A stretch of DNA of 64,000 nucleotides from Macondimonas sp035325645 (GCA_035325645.1 DAOKZK010000007.1:1-64000); one strand, 5' to 3'. Positions 47,587-56,177 are shown, counted from the first letter of the stretch. Numbers and translations: made by a program. Notes: generated by a model not told the origin, from the letters alone.

Positions 47587-48408
47587 TCAGAACGCAGACG
47601 AAGGCGTTGCCGACGAGTCGACGCGGGTCAGTTCAAGAATGCGTCCGATGAGCTGGGTGACGAAGCCGCCGATGGCGAACAGGGCCCAGCCCAGCGCCAC
47701 GAATCCCCAGTGGATGGGCGCAGCGAAGAGTTCTTCGGCATACCAGAAGGTGTGACCCCACTCGTTGAAACCCAGGTTGGGCATGATGAGGATGAAGCCA
47801 CTCACCATGATCGCCAAGGGCAGAGAGACACGGTTGACGAAGAAGGGCACGCGCGTATGGAGCCAGATGAAGCCCAGGATGCCGCCTACCAGAGCGGCCG
47901 GAATGACGAAGTAGAACAGGGCAATATGCGTCGGGGTGAAGTCGGTGTCGCGGATCGTTACTTGGTGCCAGGCGGCATCCGCCTCGACGAAGAGGCCCAG
48001 TGCGGCGACAACGATGACGCTGGCGACCGCGGCGAAACCCAGAATCAGATAGTAAAGCCGCAATTCCTGCCGGGCGGTCATGGTCGGGTTGGCCGGCCGG
48101 GTGAACCACAGCAAGGGGACTCCGATCATCCCCACCAGGGTGATGAGCGTCATCTGGATGTAGAACAGGCTCATCCAGTAGGTCTGGAAATCCTGCTCGA
48201 AATAGTCGAGGCCGACTGTAAAGGAGTGCGTCTGCTGATACCAGCGGTAGATGCCCAAGACCAAGGCAACGAGCATGGTGCCGATGACTGCAAAGCGCCA
48301 AGGCATCTGTGGCGCCCGGCTTTCATCGTCGGCGAGGCCAATGAGGGCGGTGAGCCGCTGCCCGAGCGTGGCGGGTGGCGGGGCGGGGTTGCGAATCACT
48401 GTTGACAT
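47587..48408 (-). CDS. pmoC: Copper membrane monooxygenase subunit C (PmoC/AmoC family), copy 1
   Basis: A 273-residue membrane protein. The core IYRWYQQT, DYFEQDFQTYWMSLFY, WHQVTIRDTDFTPTH and NLGFNEWGHTFWYAEELFAAP is diagnostic of PmoC/AmoC. Ligands matching the CuC site (Asp144, His148, His161) and the CuD site (Asn215, His219, His233) are all present, so it looks functional. GAGGAG lies upstream of the ATG at 48408. No A or B subunit gene is in this window, so it is an orphan C subunit here. The substrate (methane, ammonia or short alkane) cannot be told from C alone. Confidence 0.9.
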   Translation of the reverse strand: MSTVIRNPAPPPATLGQRLTALIGLADDESRAPQMPWRFAVIGTMLVALVLGIYRWYQQTHSFTVGLDYFEQDFQTYWMSLFYIQMTLITLVGMIGVPLLWFTRPANPTMTARQELRLYYLILGFAAVASVIVVAALGLFVEADAAWHQVTIRDTDFTPTHIALFYFVIPAALVGGILGFIWLHTRVPFFVNRVSLPLAIMVSGFILIMPNLGFNEWGHTFWYAEELFAAPIHWGFVALGWALFAIGGFVTQLIGRILELTRVDSSATPSSAF

Positions 48409-48581
48409 TACTTCAGTCTCCTCAAGTCGTGATGTATTATTGAATTGTCCTATCGGAAGCCTGCGCTTACGCAGTGTCGCCCTGAAGCACAGGTCTTCGG
48501 GATTCACTGTAGAACTTCCATACTGAACGTTCAAGAGGGTGGCGGGCTTTTCCGTTTGATCATGATTTTCACCTGAAGCGG

Positions 48582-49196
48582 TCAAGGCTGGGAACTGGAA
48601 CGCATCCTGTTGGGTTTCAGGCCGGCACAATGGTAGACGCCCCCTGGCGGGATGTTGGCCCACACCAGTTCGAAGTCCACGCGCTCGAAAATCGCACGGT
48701 ACATGCGCAGGTAAACCCAGGGCATGACCGTGATCTGGCTCATCAGGGCCGAGTTCGGTAATCCGTCCATCCAGGTCAACAGCCGTTTTCTGATTGCCGG
48801 TGGTAGGCTTGGGGTCGGCAGGCCGTTGATGATCAGGTCCACGTGCCCGACGTGGCGATCCGCCAGGATCTGTCCGATGTCGCCGGCATCGCCGCAGACG
48901 ACTTCGGCGGTGGGCGCAAGTCTTTGTGTGAAGCTGGCAAGATCGGGGTCCTGCTCAACGGCAATCAAGCGGCTCTGCGGATGCATGAGGCTCACCGCAT
49001 GACGCGTGATCGGACCGGCCCCGGCGCCGAGTTCGACGATGACTTGGGGGCGATCGGTCGACACGTGGCGGCAGGCGGCGGCGGCAAGCTTTCGGCTGGA
49101 CGGTGCCAGTGAGGCCACGCCGCGGCCGTGCTGCAGGAACTTCATGAAATGAAGCGATCGAGGCCCCGAGGGGACAGGCAGATGCTTGAGTGTCAC
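48582..49196 (-). CDS. SAM-dependent methyltransferase (phospholipid N-methyltransferase-like)
   Basis: A 204-residue class I methyltransferase. The SAM loop is VIVELGAGAGPITRHAV (about residues 51-67), followed by LIAVEQDPDLA and VVCGDAGDI. HFMKFLQHGRGVASLAPSSR before the SAM loop resembles the PmtA-type phospholipid N-methyltransferases and KsgA-like enzymes. It starts at GTG 49196 with CAGGAG just upstream. It lies between two pmoC copies; a role in membrane lipid modification near a membrane monooxygenase is possible but only inferred. Confidence 0.75.
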   Translation of the reverse strand: MTLKHLPVPSGPRSLHFMKFLQHGRGVASLAPSSRKLAAAACRHVSTDRPQVIVELGAGAGPITRHAVSLMHPQSRLIAVEQDPDLASFTQRLAPTAEVVCGDAGDIGQILADRHVGHVDLIINGLPTPSLPPAIRKRLLTWMDGLPNSALMSQITVMPWVYLRMYRAIFERVDFELVWANIPPGGVYHCAGLKPNRMRSSSQP

Positions 49197-49290
49197 TTGA
49201 ACTCCTGTTCGGTTGGGTCGCGGTCACCGGACGGCGGCGATTGTGCGCTCGCGATTTTGACGGGATCATGACGGTATGTCGCGCGGAGCA

Positions 49291-49304
49291 GTCATATATA
49301 TGAC
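49291..49304. promoter_or_regulatory. 14-bp perfect palindrome in the region upstream of pmoC copy 2
   Basis: GTCATATATATGAC is a perfect dyad, AT-rich in a GC-rich region, placed between the divergent methyltransferase and pmoC genes. It is a good candidate operator or overlapping promoter. No known regulator motif was matched. Confidence 0.45.
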
Positions 49305-49364
49305 GCGGTGATATGCCATGGCACCTAAAGGCATAATCATTGACCTGGATCATGGTGAGGCGTA

Positions 49365-49384
49365 TCCTGAACCTTCGTTCAGGA
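49365..49384. repeat. Perfect 8-bp hairpin in the upstream or leader region of pmoC copy 2
   Basis: TCCTGAAC (49365-49372) and GTTCAGGA (49377-49384) are perfect arms with a 4-base loop, about 75 bases before the start codon. The same TGAAC...GTTCA core occurs upstream of pmoC copy 1 (48524-48533). It could be an operator or an mRNA hairpin. Confidence 0.5.
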
Positions 49385-49459
49385 AGGCGGTCTATATCAC
49401 CAGGGAAGTCCTTGGTTCTTCATCTCAGTGTTTTAAGTTGATCTTGAGGAGTCAGTTCG

Positions 49460-50281
49460 ATGAACGCGATCACGAAGCCCCAAGCGGCGGCTGCCGCGCC
49501 GCAGGGCATCATTCATTCCATCATGTCCTTCTTGGGCCTGGCTCAGGATGAAACCAAGGTGCCGCGCATGCCTTGGATGGCTGCGATCATCGGCGTGGCA
49601 TTGGCGGCTGTACTGTTCGGTGTGTATCGCTGGTACCAGCAGACCTACTCTTTCACGGTCGGCCTCGACTATTTCGAGCAGGAATTCCAGACCTACTGGA
49701 TGAGCCTGTTTTACATCCAGATGACCATCATCACCTTGATCGGGGCGATCGGTCTGCCTTTGATCTGGTTCACGCGCCCGGCCAACCCGGTCATGTCCCC
49801 CCAGCGTGAGTTGCTCATCTACTACGCCATTCTGGCGTTCGCGGCGGTGGGAAGCATCATTCTGGTCGCTATTCTGGGGTTGTACGTCGAAGCCGATGCC
49901 GCTTGGCACCAGGTGACGGTGCGCGATACCGACTTCACGCCGACCCACATCGGGCTGTTCTACTTCGCCATCCCCTTAGGGGCTGTGGGTGCCATCTTGG
50001 GCTTCGCGCTGCTGCATACTCGCGTGCCCTATTTCACCAAGCGGGTGTCGCTGCCGATGGCTTTGATTGCCGCGGCGCCGGTATTGATCATGCCGAATCT
50101 TGGCCTGAACGAGTGGGGTCACACCTTCTTCTACGCCGAGGAACTGTTCGCCGCTCCGATTCACTGGGGTTTCGTGGTGCTGGGCTGGGGCCTGTTCGCC
50201 ATCGGTGGGTTGATCATCCAGATCCTTCAGCGCATTCGCGAGTTGACCACGCTGGAGCCGAACACAGGCAAGCTTGCCTGA
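49460..50281 (+). CDS. pmoC: Copper membrane monooxygenase subunit C (PmoC/AmoC family), copy 2
   Basis: A 273-residue membrane protein of the same length as copy 1 and similar over most of its core (VYRWYQQT, DYFEQEFQTYWMSLFY, WHQVTVRDTDFTPTH, NLGLNEWGHTFFYAEELFAAP). CuC-site ligands Asp146, His150, His163 and CuD-site ligands Asn217, His221, His235 are conserved. GAGGAG precedes the ATG. It is followed by a strong terminator and not by A or B genes, so it is monocistronic. Additional orphan C genes are known in ammonia and methane oxidisers. Confidence 0.9.
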   Translation: MNAITKPQAAAAAPQGIIHSIMSFLGLAQDETKVPRMPWMAAIIGVALAAVLFGVYRWYQQTYSFTVGLDYFEQEFQTYWMSLFYIQMTIITLIGAIGLPLIWFTRPANPVMSPQRELLIYYAILAFAAVGSIILVAILGLYVEADAAWHQVTVRDTDFTPTHIGLFYFAIPLGAVGAILGFALLHTRVPYFTKRVSLPMALIAAAPVLIMPNLGLNEWGHTFFYAEELFAAPIHWGFVVLGWGLFAIGGLIIQILQRIRELTTLEPNTGKLA

Positions 50282-50306
50282 GCAGGAATTTAAACTAGGT
50301 CTTAAG

Positions 50307-50335
50307 AGCGCCGGCGAAAGCCGGCGCTTTTCCTT
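50307..50335 (+). terminator. Rho-independent terminator after pmoC copy 2
   Basis: A 9-bp perfect stem (AGCGCCGGC at 50307-50315, GCCGGCGCT at 50320-50328) with a GAAA tetraloop runs into TTTTCCTT. It ends the single-gene pmoC transcript 26 bases after its stop codon. Confidence 0.93.
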
Positions 50336-50483
50336 GTTTGTGCTCGATACTGCGTTATTCGAGTCTCCCTGAGCCACGGAGCACCGTTCGTGCGCTCGAA
50401 ACCAGGCGATCCCCGGCGCTGGGCTAGGCCGGGCAGCCTCGTGATGATAGTCTGCAGCGCTTGATTACCGTGACTCCGCTTAC

Positions 50484-52496
50484 ATGGTGCGCCTGAATTC
50501 CGAGCAGTCCGACGCCGTCAGCCATCTCGACGGCCCTCTTCTGGTGCTGGCTGGCGCCGGGAGCGGCAAGACGGGTGTCATCACGCGCAAGATCGCCCGC
50601 CTGTTAGGCCAACCGGCGCGAGCAAACAGTGAGGTCATGGCAGTCACTTTTACCAACAAGGCCGCCAGGGAGATGCGTGATCGGGTACACGCCCTCGTGG
50701 GCGGCCGGACGGTTCGTCCGCCTTGGATCAGCACCTTCCACAGCCTGGGCCTGCGTCTGTTGCAGCAGGAAAGCCGCACGGTGGGTCTCAAACCCGGATT
50801 TTCCATCTTCGATACCGGCGATGGGCGCACGTTGCTCCGCGAGTTGACGCGGCAGGAAACCGGGGTCGGCGATGTCGAGGTGCAGCACCTGCAGCAGCGC
50901 ATCTCTGCACTCAAGAGTGAGCTGATCTCGCCGGCGGCGGCCCTGTCAGCTGCCGACGATGAAGATGCTCTGCGTGCAGCCCGACTTTATGCGGATTACG
51001 AGCGCCACCTGCGCGCTTACAACGCGGTCGACTTCGATGATCTCATTGCGCTGCCGGTTCGTCTTCTGGGGGAGGATGCCGTTCTGCGCGAGCGCTGGCA
51101 GAACCGTGTTCAGCACCTCTTGGTGGACGAGTATCAGGATACCAATGCCGCGCAGTACCAGATGCTCAAGTGGTTGGTCGGACCCATGGCCCATTTCACG
51201 GTGGTGGGAGATGACGATCAGTCGATCTATGCCTGGCGGGGCGCGCGGCCTGAAAACCTGCAACGTTTGCAGGAGGATTTTCCGCGGCTCCGGGTGATCA
51301 AGCTGGAGCAGAACTATCGGTCCACTGGCTACATCCTCAAGGCCGCGAATACCCTCATCGCCCAGAATGAACATCTGTTCGAGAAGCGCCTGTGGAGTCG
51401 ACTCGGCGATGGCGAACGCCTGCGCATCCTGGCCTGCGAGGACGCCGACGATGAGGTGCGCCGCGTCGTCGGCGAATTGCTCCAGCACCGGCTGCGCAAC
51501 CGCACGCGCTACGGCGACTACGCCATTCTGTACCGCAGCAATCATCAGGCCCGACCCTTCGAGCGCGCTTTGCGGGAGCATCAGGTGCCGTATCGCATCA
51601 CCGGCGGATCGTCGTTCTTCGAAGCAGCGGAAGTCCGAGACTTACTGGCCTATCTGCGTCTGCTGAAAAACCCGGACGATGACGCCGCCTTCCTGCGCAT
51701 CGTCAATGTGCCGCGCCGCGAGATCGGAGCCGGCACCCTGGAGAAGCTCGCGGGCTATGCGCAGAGCCGCCGGGTGAGCCTGTTGACGGCAGCCGGCGAA
51801 TTCGGACTCCTGCAGCGTTTGCCGGAAAGGGCGGCGGAGCGCCTGCGGACCTTCGCCGAATGGATGACGCGCATGCAGCGCGTGGCCCACGAGGAAGACG
51901 CGCCGACCTGCCTCAAGCGCCTGCTCGAAGGCATCGACTATCTCAGCTGGCTGGCAGAAAGTGAAAAGAATTCCCGCGCGGTGGAAAAGCGCCAGAAGAA
52001 TGTGCGCGAACTGGTGGATTGGTTCGCGCGCCTGCAGACGCGCTGGGAAGAAGAAGCGACATTGGAGAGGCTGCTGGCGCACATCAGTCTGGTCGGAATG
52101 CTCGACCGGCAGGATGAAGCCGACGCCGACGAGGTGCAACTGCTGACCCTTCACAGCGCCAAAGGGCTGGAATTCGATCACGTGTACCTGGTTGGCATGG
52201 AAGAAGAACTGCTGCCCCATCGCAACAGCCTGGATGCCGGCACACTGGAGGAGGAGCGGCGATTGGCGTATGTCGGCATCACCCGTGCTCGCCGGACTTT
52301 GGCGCTGACCTATGCGGCGCGGCGGCGGATTGGGGGTGAGGATACGGATCGGGAACCCAGCCGGTTTCTGTCGGAGCTGCCATCAGAAGTTCTCGATTGG
52401 GAGCGGCCCTCTGCGGATGGCGATCCGGCAGCACGCCAGGCGCGAGGGCGAGCGCATCTCGAGGCCTTGCGCGAAATGCTGGCGCGGGAAGCCTGA
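50484..52496 (+). CDS. rep: ATP-dependent DNA helicase Rep (UvrD/Rep superfamily 1)
   Basis: A 670-residue SF1A helicase: LNSEQSDAV at the start, Walker A LAGAGSGKTGVIT near residue 22, TFTNKAAREM, DEYQDTN (motif II), GDDDQSIYAWRGA (motif III), YRST (IV), TLHSAKGLEFDHVYLVG (V) and YVGITRARR (VI). Length and order match E. coli Rep (673), which clears proteins ahead of the replisome. It begins near a pmoC terminator and ends 32 bases before an IS remnant. Confidence 0.93.
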   Translation: MVRLNSEQSDAVSHLDGPLLVLAGAGSGKTGVITRKIARLLGQPARANSEVMAVTFTNKAAREMRDRVHALVGGRTVRPPWISTFHSLGLRLLQQESRTVGLKPGFSIFDTGDGRTLLRELTRQETGVGDVEVQHLQQRISALKSELISPAAALSAADDEDALRAARLYADYERHLRAYNAVDFDDLIALPVRLLGEDAVLRERWQNRVQHLLVDEYQDTNAAQYQMLKWLVGPMAHFTVVGDDDQSIYAWRGARPENLQRLQEDFPRLRVIKLEQNYRSTGYILKAANTLIAQNEHLFEKRLWSRLGDGERLRILACEDADDEVRRVVGELLQHRLRNRTRYGDYAILYRSNHQARPFERALREHQVPYRITGGSSFFEAAEVRDLLAYLRLLKNPDDDAAFLRIVNVPRREIGAGTLEKLAGYAQSRRVSLLTAAGEFGLLQRLPERAAERLRTFAEWMTRMQRVAHEEDAPTCLKRLLEGIDYLSWLAESEKNSRAVEKRQKNVRELVDWFARLQTRWEEEATLERLLAHISLVGMLDRQDEADADEVQLLTLHSAKGLEFDHVYLVGMEEELLPHRNSLDAGTLEEERRLAYVGITRARRTLALTYAARRRIGGEDTDREPSRFLSELPSEVLDWERPSADGDPAARQARGRAHLEALREMLAREA

Positions 52497-52528
52497 CGAG
52501 CCGGAAGAAGCGTGTTGTCGGTGGTCAG

Positions 52529-52700
52529 TGGCGACGCGACGACAACGAGGTCGCCCGCACAGCGCACTCGGCAAGCTCACGCCATCGGCGTTCGCAGCAC
52601 GCCTTCGCGAAAACGGTTCCGTTCAGATCCACCCGAGCGATAAGCTCCCAACCCCGGACTCTACGATCTGGCCCGTGGCCCTAAGGATAGGGGCGGGTCA
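52529..52700 (+). mobile_element. IS3-family insertion sequence remnant (right end)
   Basis: The plus strand encodes the C-terminal tail of an IS3-group OrfB transposase: WRRDDNEV from 52529, then RPHSALGKLTPSAF from 52552 in the next frame. The two pieces join if one base is missing near 52552, so the transposase is frameshifted. The segment ends GGGGCGGGTCA at 52700, like IS3-family right ends that close with CA. The left end and most of the transposase are missing. It interrupts the antiporter gene described below. Confidence 0.75.
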
Positions 52701-52860
52701 CTTTCTCTCCCAAGTCGGTAGCCGGATGAATCAAGCGGAGCAGCGGGCCGGCCAGCAGGCCGGTCAGGGCGAGGAGAATGATGGCGGGAAACTGAAAACG
52801 CCAAGCGATCCATCGGGCGATCACTGATACCATCATGTTAACCAGTGCAAGAAGCGCCAT
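52681..52860 (-). pseudogene. Cation/proton antiporter gene truncated by the IS remnant
   Basis: From an ATG at 52860 the minus strand encodes a 59-residue membrane segment (VIARWIAWRFQFPAIILL then ALTGLLAGP) that looks like the first membrane helix of CPA1-type Na+/H+ antiporters. It passes into the IS end after GEKV and meets a TAG at 52681-52683. The downstream part of the antiporter is not in this window. It is probably non-functional. Confidence 0.62.
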
Positions 52861-52914
52861 CGCTCGACGCTGGCGATATGAACGCTGCGGCGCAGGATGT
52901 GTCGAAACGGCCGA

Positions 52915-54429
52915 TCAACTGGCAAACTCGGTGTCCCAATAGGCCTGTTCCGCTTCGGTGCTGGGGACGTAATCCTCCGGCAGCGGGAAGTCAGCCAGGT
53001 CGCTCGCAATGGCCGCTTCCAGAAAGTCGTTCACCCACCGAAATACGTCCTGCCGGCTGATGGCGCGGCGCAAACGCCGCATCCGCGCGCGCCGCTCGGA
53101 ATGTTCCATGATGCATGCCTGGCGGATGGCATTCGCAGTCCCTTCGAGGTCATAGGGATTGACCAACAGCGCGCCCTGTTGCAGCTGTCCCGCAGCACCG
53201 GCGAATTCGGACAGGATGAGCACGCCGTCATCGTCGACCGAGCAGGCGCAGAATTCCTTGGCGACGAGATTCATCCCATCCTTGAGCGGTGTGACCAGCG
53301 CGATGCGCGCGGCACGATAGTAGGCGATGAGGTCCAGGCGGTCGACCGCGCGATAGACGTAGTGGATCGGCACCCAACCGCCGGGACGCGTAAATTCGCC
53401 GTTGATTTCGCTGACCAGTTGTTCAATGCGTGTCTTGAGTTCCCGGTACTGCGGGATGTCATCCCGGCTGGGGACCACTACCTGAATCAGGGTCACGCGT
53501 TCCTGCAGTTCAGGATGATTGCGCAGTGCGCGGCGAAACGCTTCCAGTCGCAGAGGAATCCCCTTGGTGTAGTCGAGGCGGTCGACGCCCAGGATGAGCT
53601 CCCGCCCCGGCAACTCGGCGCGCAGTCTTTCGGCCGCGGCGATCACGTCAGCCGAGTACGCCTGCCGCGAAAAGGCCGCGGCGTCGATGCCGATGGGAAA
53701 ACTGCCCAGCCGGACTTCGCGGCCGTCGGTCAAGCGCAACCGGCGATTGCGGTTGCCGAATCGCACCTCGGGCACGAGCGTCCTTGCGCATTGAACAAAG
53801 TTTCGGCGGTCGCGGGGGGTCTGAAAACCGATCAAATCATATTCGAGCAGCGCGCGAAGGAGGGTGTATCGCCACGGCAGCTTCAAATAGATGTCGAGCG
53901 GTGGGAAGGGAATATGGAGGAAAAAGGCAATCGGGGCGCTCACGCCGATGCGCCGCAGATCCGCTCCTACCAGAAGTAGTTGGTAGTCGTGTACCCAGAT
54001 GAAGTCACCGTCCTGCAGCTGCGCCTGAACGGTCTGAGCATATTTCTGGTTGACTGCGGCATAGCTGTGCCAGTACGTCGGGTCGAAATGGCAGAGGGAC
54101 TGCAAGTCATGAAACAGCGGCCAGATCACTTCATTGGAAAAACCATGGTAAAAGCCGGACTGATCCTCGGCGCTCAGCGACACGGGGGCGAGGCGGTAGC
54201 CCGCCTTGTGTGCCGCTCGCGTTAGGGCTGCCTCCACATCTTCGCCATGGTCGGTGATGCCGGGCCAGCCGACCCAGACGCCGCCGCGATCCCTCAGTAC
54301 CGGCAACAGCGCCGTCACCAGGCCGCCGCTTCCGGGCCGACTGGTAAGGGCGCCGTTCCCGGTACGATGCAGGACCATGGGCAGTCGATTGGATACGACG
54401 AGCAGCCGGCGGCTTTGCTTGGGATGCAT
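52915..54429 (-). CDS. otsA: Trehalose-6-phosphate synthase
   Basis: A 504-residue GT20 enzyme: LLVVSNRLPMVLH at the start, HDYQLLLVG near 135, HIPFPPLDIY, GVDRLDYTKGIPLR (about 255-268), TPLKDGMNLVAKEF near 350. It makes trehalose-6-phosphate from UDP-glucose and glucose-6-P. The ATG at 54429 has GGAG 8 bases upstream; a start near 54510 is less likely. It follows otsB, so trehalose synthesis is complete here. Confidence 0.95.
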   Translation of the reverse strand: MHPKQSRRLLVVSNRLPMVLHRTGNGALTSRPGSGGLVTALLPVLRDRGGVWVGWPGITDHGEDVEAALTRAAHKAGYRLAPVSLSAEDQSGFYHGFSNEVIWPLFHDLQSLCHFDPTYWHSYAAVNQKYAQTVQAQLQDGDFIWVHDYQLLLVGADLRRIGVSAPIAFFLHIPFPPLDIYLKLPWRYTLLRALLEYDLIGFQTPRDRRNFVQCARTLVPEVRFGNRNRRLRLTDGREVRLGSFPIGIDAAAFSRQAYSADVIAAAERLRAELPGRELILGVDRLDYTKGIPLRLEAFRRALRNHPELQERVTLIQVVVPSRDDIPQYRELKTRIEQLVSEINGEFTRPGGWVPIHYVYRAVDRLDLIAYYRAARIALVTPLKDGMNLVAKEFCACSVDDDGVLILSEFAGAAGQLQQGALLVNPYDLEGTANAIRQACIMEHSERRARMRRLRRAISRQDVFRWVNDFLEAAIASDLADFPLPEDYVPSTEAEQAYWDTEFAS

Positions 54430-54513
54430 CAGGGCAACTCCGGTGATAAGCGAAAAATTCGGCCCCGGACGCACGGCACTCGCCCATGACGGCAGGCCAA
54501 CTTGCGGCATCTC

Positions 54514-55341
54514 CTAAGGAGTACAGCCGATGAGGCGCGCTTGCGCGCGCGTCCGCAACTCGAGCCAGCGGCTGAGGAACTGTAGCAGTTCGTCGGGGGG
54601 GCGGAGCCAAGACCGTGCGGCCGTTGGGCGACATTGCGCGCGCACGAGGATGGAATAGCCTTGATCGCCTAACGCCAGGAAAGCGTCTTCGTCAGTGGTG
54701 TCATCCCCGAGAAAGGCGATCAGGCCTGGATCACCACGCGATTTGCCGGTTTCAACCAGAATTTGGCGTACCGCAACACCTTTGTCCGCGCCCCGTACGC
54801 GCAGCTCCAGGCCGCCGTCGAATTCATGCCAGAATAAATCTTCACGGCCGTTGAGGCGGTCCAGCCGGGGCACGAGCGCTGCCCGCGCCCGGGCACGGTC
54901 GCTTTCTGGCAGGGCACGCCAGTGAAAGGCAACAGAAGTCGGTTTGCGCTCCAACAGCCCGCCCAGCGGCTTGATCACATCACCCCAAAGCTCCGCTTCA
55001 TCCAGCGCGCGCGCCGCCCTTTCCGCGATGGGAATGATTTCACGCTGGCCGTTTGGATGCTGGCGTTCGCGGCCGTGGCTGCCCCACCATTCGATGGCGG
55101 GTTGCAGTTTCAGCAGGGCCTGCAGGTCATCCAGTGCGCGTCCTGAAACGATAACCAGACGGTCCCCTCCCAGCGCGCCGATGTCGTTGAGCAGGGGCTC
55201 GATGCCCGGGTAGGGGCAGGCCTTGGACGGATTTTCATGGAACGGGGCCAGTGTTCCGTCGTAATCCAGCATCAGCACGGCATGGGCGGTCGCGCCGGCG
55301 CTATGCCAGAGCGATTCGGGGGGCGCGCCAAGTGTGGGCAT
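54514..55341 (-). CDS. otsB: Trehalose-6-phosphate phosphatase
   Basis: A 275-residue HAD phosphatase: VLMLDYDGTLAPF (nucleophile Asp, motif I) near residue 23, IVSGRALDDL (motif II) and FLGDDTTDEDAF (motif IV). It removes phosphate from trehalose-6-P. It precedes otsA with 84 bases between, probably one operon. Its ATG directly follows the TAA of a small uncertain frame upstream. Confidence 0.93.
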   Translation of the reverse strand: MPTLGAPPESLWHSAGATAHAVLMLDYDGTLAPFHENPSKACPYPGIEPLLNDIGALGGDRLVIVSGRALDDLQALLKLQPAIEWWGSHGRERQHPNGQREIIPIAERAARALDEAELWGDVIKPLGGLLERKPTSVAFHWRALPESDRARARAALVPRLDRLNGREDLFWHEFDGGLELRVRGADKGVAVRQILVETGKSRGDPGLIAFLGDDTTDEDAFLALGDQGYSILVRAQCRPTAARSWLRPPDELLQFLSRWLELRTRAQARLIGCTP

Positions 55342-55479
55342 TTATGTCTTGTCCTTCTGTCCTGCCGGCGGTGGCTGGCGCGCCGGAGTGGCCGCTGCGC
55401 CATCGCTGATCGATATGGCCGGACGCAATGGGGTCGGGCGGCGAACTTCGATCAGAGGAAGACCGTCGGCGCGGCTCAT
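55342..55479 (-). CDS. Possible small open frame upstream of otsB (uncertain)
   Basis: A 45-residue frame (MSRADGLPLIEVRRPTPLRP at its start) ends with TAA directly against the otsB ATG (TAAATG), which would suit translational coupling. Its third-base GC is high, in line with coding. There is no known domain and only a weak ribosome binding site (GGGAA). A longer frame from a TTG at 55536 overlaps tetR. It may be only a leader sequence. Confidence 0.3.
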   Translation of the reverse strand: MSRADGLPLIEVRRPTPLRPAISISDGAAATPARQPPPAGQKDKT

Positions 55480-55513
55480 CAGTTCCCGACGGTCCGATGC
55501 ACAAACGGAGGCT

Positions 55514-56125
55514 TCAGGAAAGCGCGCGAAAGACAAGGTCGATAAGGGGGAAGGCCTGGGCGTCCAGCTCGTAGGCGTGAGGGCTCCGCAGGTAATCGAA
55601 ATAGATGCCGATCATCGCTGTATGGATGGTGATGGCGGCAAGACGCGGACAGACTTCCGCTGGCAAACGGCCCCTCGTCTGTTCGCGCCGCAACAGATCT
55701 TCCATCCTGGCGAGCCACCGGTCCCGGATCGCTATCAGCCTTTCGTTGCTTTCCTGCAGACCATCCACGAACTCGCAGCGGTGGAAGAGTATGGTGTAAA
55801 CGCGCTGTCGACGTGCATTGGACGCAAGGCAGCGCAATGACTGAACGCAAAATGTCCGCAGGGCCTCGATGGCGTTGCCTTCCTCCAGTCCCACCACCTG
55901 ATCGAACAGATCCTGCATCGGAAGATGGACCCGGCCGTACATTGCGTCGAATAGATCGGCTTTGTTCCGGAAGTGCCAGTACACTGCGCCGCGCGTAACC
56001 CCCGCAGCCTGAGCGATTTCCTCCAGACTGGCGCGGGCGACCCCACGCTCCAGAAAGACCGATTCAGCGGCGTCGAGTATCTGCTCCCGCGTCTGTTCAG
56101 CCTCGGCCTTGGTCCGGCGCGCCAT
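55514..56125 (-). CDS. TetR/AcrR-family repressor of the adjacent RND efflux operon
   Basis: A 203-residue regulator: N-terminal helix-turn-helix in KAEAEQTREQILDAAESVFL and EIAQAAGVTRGAVYWHFRNK (residues about 6-52), then a helical ligand-binding domain of the AcrR/TtgR type. It is divergent from the mexAB-oprM-like operon, where such regulators repress both themselves and the pump until a drug binds. The ATG at 56125 has GGGAGA 8 bases upstream. A start seven codons further upstream is possible. Confidence 0.92.
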   Translation of the reverse strand: MARRTKAEAEQTREQILDAAESVFLERGVARASLEEIAQAAGVTRGAVYWHFRNKADLFDAMYGRVHLPMQDLFDQVVGLEEGNAIEALRTFCVQSLRCLASNARRQRVYTILFHRCEFVDGLQESNERLIAIRDRWLARMEDLLRREQTRGRLPAEVCPRLAAITIHTAMIGIYFDYLRSPHAYELDAQAFPLIDLVFRALS

Positions 56126-56177
56126 CCGCACAGTCTCCCTTCTCATCAATGGTGAATACGTGCAGTATAATTTTAAT

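Noticed and set aside
49319..49333. Sigma54-like TGGCAC element upstream of pmoC copy 2
   Set aside because: The GG and GC pairs are one base too close for a -24/-12 promoter and the second half does not match TTGCA.
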